From: JBGTHB01 sp041746415
GTDB lineage: Bacteria > Pseudomonadota > Gammaproteobacteria > Coxiellales > Coxiellaceae
Assembly: GCA_041746415.1 (NCBI GenBank)
Contig: JBGTHB010000042.1
Coordinates: 1-6,870, forward strand
Length of the DNA: 6,870 nt
Reading direction: 5' to 3'
The notes beneath the pieces were generated by a model. The model saw nothing but the letters and a program-made list of their open reading frames with translations. It was not told the origin of the DNA and made no database searches. Positions within the stretch are counted from its first letter, which is position 1; every line of letters starts with the position of its first letter. Positions 6,707 to 6,870 of the stretch are shown here, one piece after another. Position numbers and translations under genes: made by a program.

Positions 6707-6870
6707 ATGATGCAATTTAACGCGCCATTCAACTGGCAAGACCCATTCAATTTTCACGATCAATTAAATGTAGCAGAGCAGGAAATTCAAAAGCGTGCAG
6801 CGGAGTTTTGTCAGCGCGTATTAGCCCCGCGTATCATTCAAGATTTTCGTGATGAAACACTGGATCGCAC
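6707..6870 (+). CDS. gcdH: Glutaryl-CoA dehydrogenase, N-terminal 54 codons only (runs off window)
   Basis: FAD enzyme that oxidatively decarboxylates glutaryl-CoA to crotonyl-CoA, the lower arm of lysine degradation through 2-aminoadipate. Only the N-terminus is in view: FNWQDPFNFHDQL, then AEFCQRVLAPRI and FRDETLDR. This matches the start of mature glutaryl-CoA dehydrogenases (FDWQDPL..., then YCQERLMPRI), which sets this branch apart from other acyl-CoA dehydrogenases; the family call rests on that segment alone. The catalytic Glu and FAD-binding regions lie outside the window. It starts 44 bases after the aldehyde dehydrogenase with its own ribosome site, so it is probably the third gene of the operon. 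The frame is open to the last base. A different acyl-CoA dehydrogenase is possible but less likely given the W-Q-D-P motif and context. Confidence 0.82.
   Translation, partial: MMQFNAPFNWQDPFNFHDQLNVAEQEIQKRAAEFCQRVLAPRIIQDFRDETLDR

Overview
The window is an ordinary-looking chromosomal stretch from a Gram-negative bacterium, most likely a gammaproteobacterium. The base composition is moderately AT-rich (judged by eye, not counted). The gene products resemble gammaproteobacterial versions: a YrbG-type CaCA exchanger, a BirA with an N-terminal DNA-binding domain, and an antiquitin-type aldehyde dehydrogenase followed by glutaryl-CoA dehydrogenase. A Legionellales-like or related lineage is a guess only. 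I see no mobile elements, tRNA or rRNA genes, CRISPR arrays or long repeats. Coding density is near 98 percent.

Layout. (1) Positions 1-3038, plus strand, form a two-gene ion and inorganic-carbon unit. It holds the C-terminal ~90 percent of a CaCA sodium/calcium-type antiporter, cut by the window edge. Nine bases later comes a fusion protein: a SulP anion transporter, a STAS-like domain and a complete beta-carbonic anhydrase. (2) Positions 3035-4018, minus strand, hold birA, the biotin-protein ligase and biotin repressor. It converges on the fusion gene with a 4-bp overlap of stop codons. (3) Positions 4078-6870, plus strand, form a lysine-catabolism operon that diverges from birA across 59 bp. 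It holds a LysDH/saccharopine-dehydrogenase-family enzyme, an ALDH7/AmaB-type dehydrogenase overlapping it by 1 bp, and the first 54 codons of a glutaryl-CoA dehydrogenase.

How the genes may work together. The third block reads as a route from L-lysine to allysine/piperideine-6-carboxylate (first gene), then to 2-aminoadipate (second gene). After steps not in the window, glutaryl-CoA goes to crotonyl-CoA (third gene). The first enzyme looks more like a direct L-lysine 6-dehydrogenase than a true saccharopine reductase, which would bypass saccharopine. In the first block, a bicarbonate-type SulP carrier with its own carbonic anhydrase is co-transcribed with a probable Ca2+/cation exchanger, suggesting linked bicarbonate, Ca2+, Na+ or pH handling.

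Nothing here is clearly an undescribed system. The points most worth a second look are the lysine-6-dehydrogenase assignment, the SulP-carbonic anhydrase fusion paired with a CaCA exchanger, the altered BirA adenylate-loop motif, and the Shine-Dalgarno-poor, possibly leaderless divergent starts of birA and the lysine operon.
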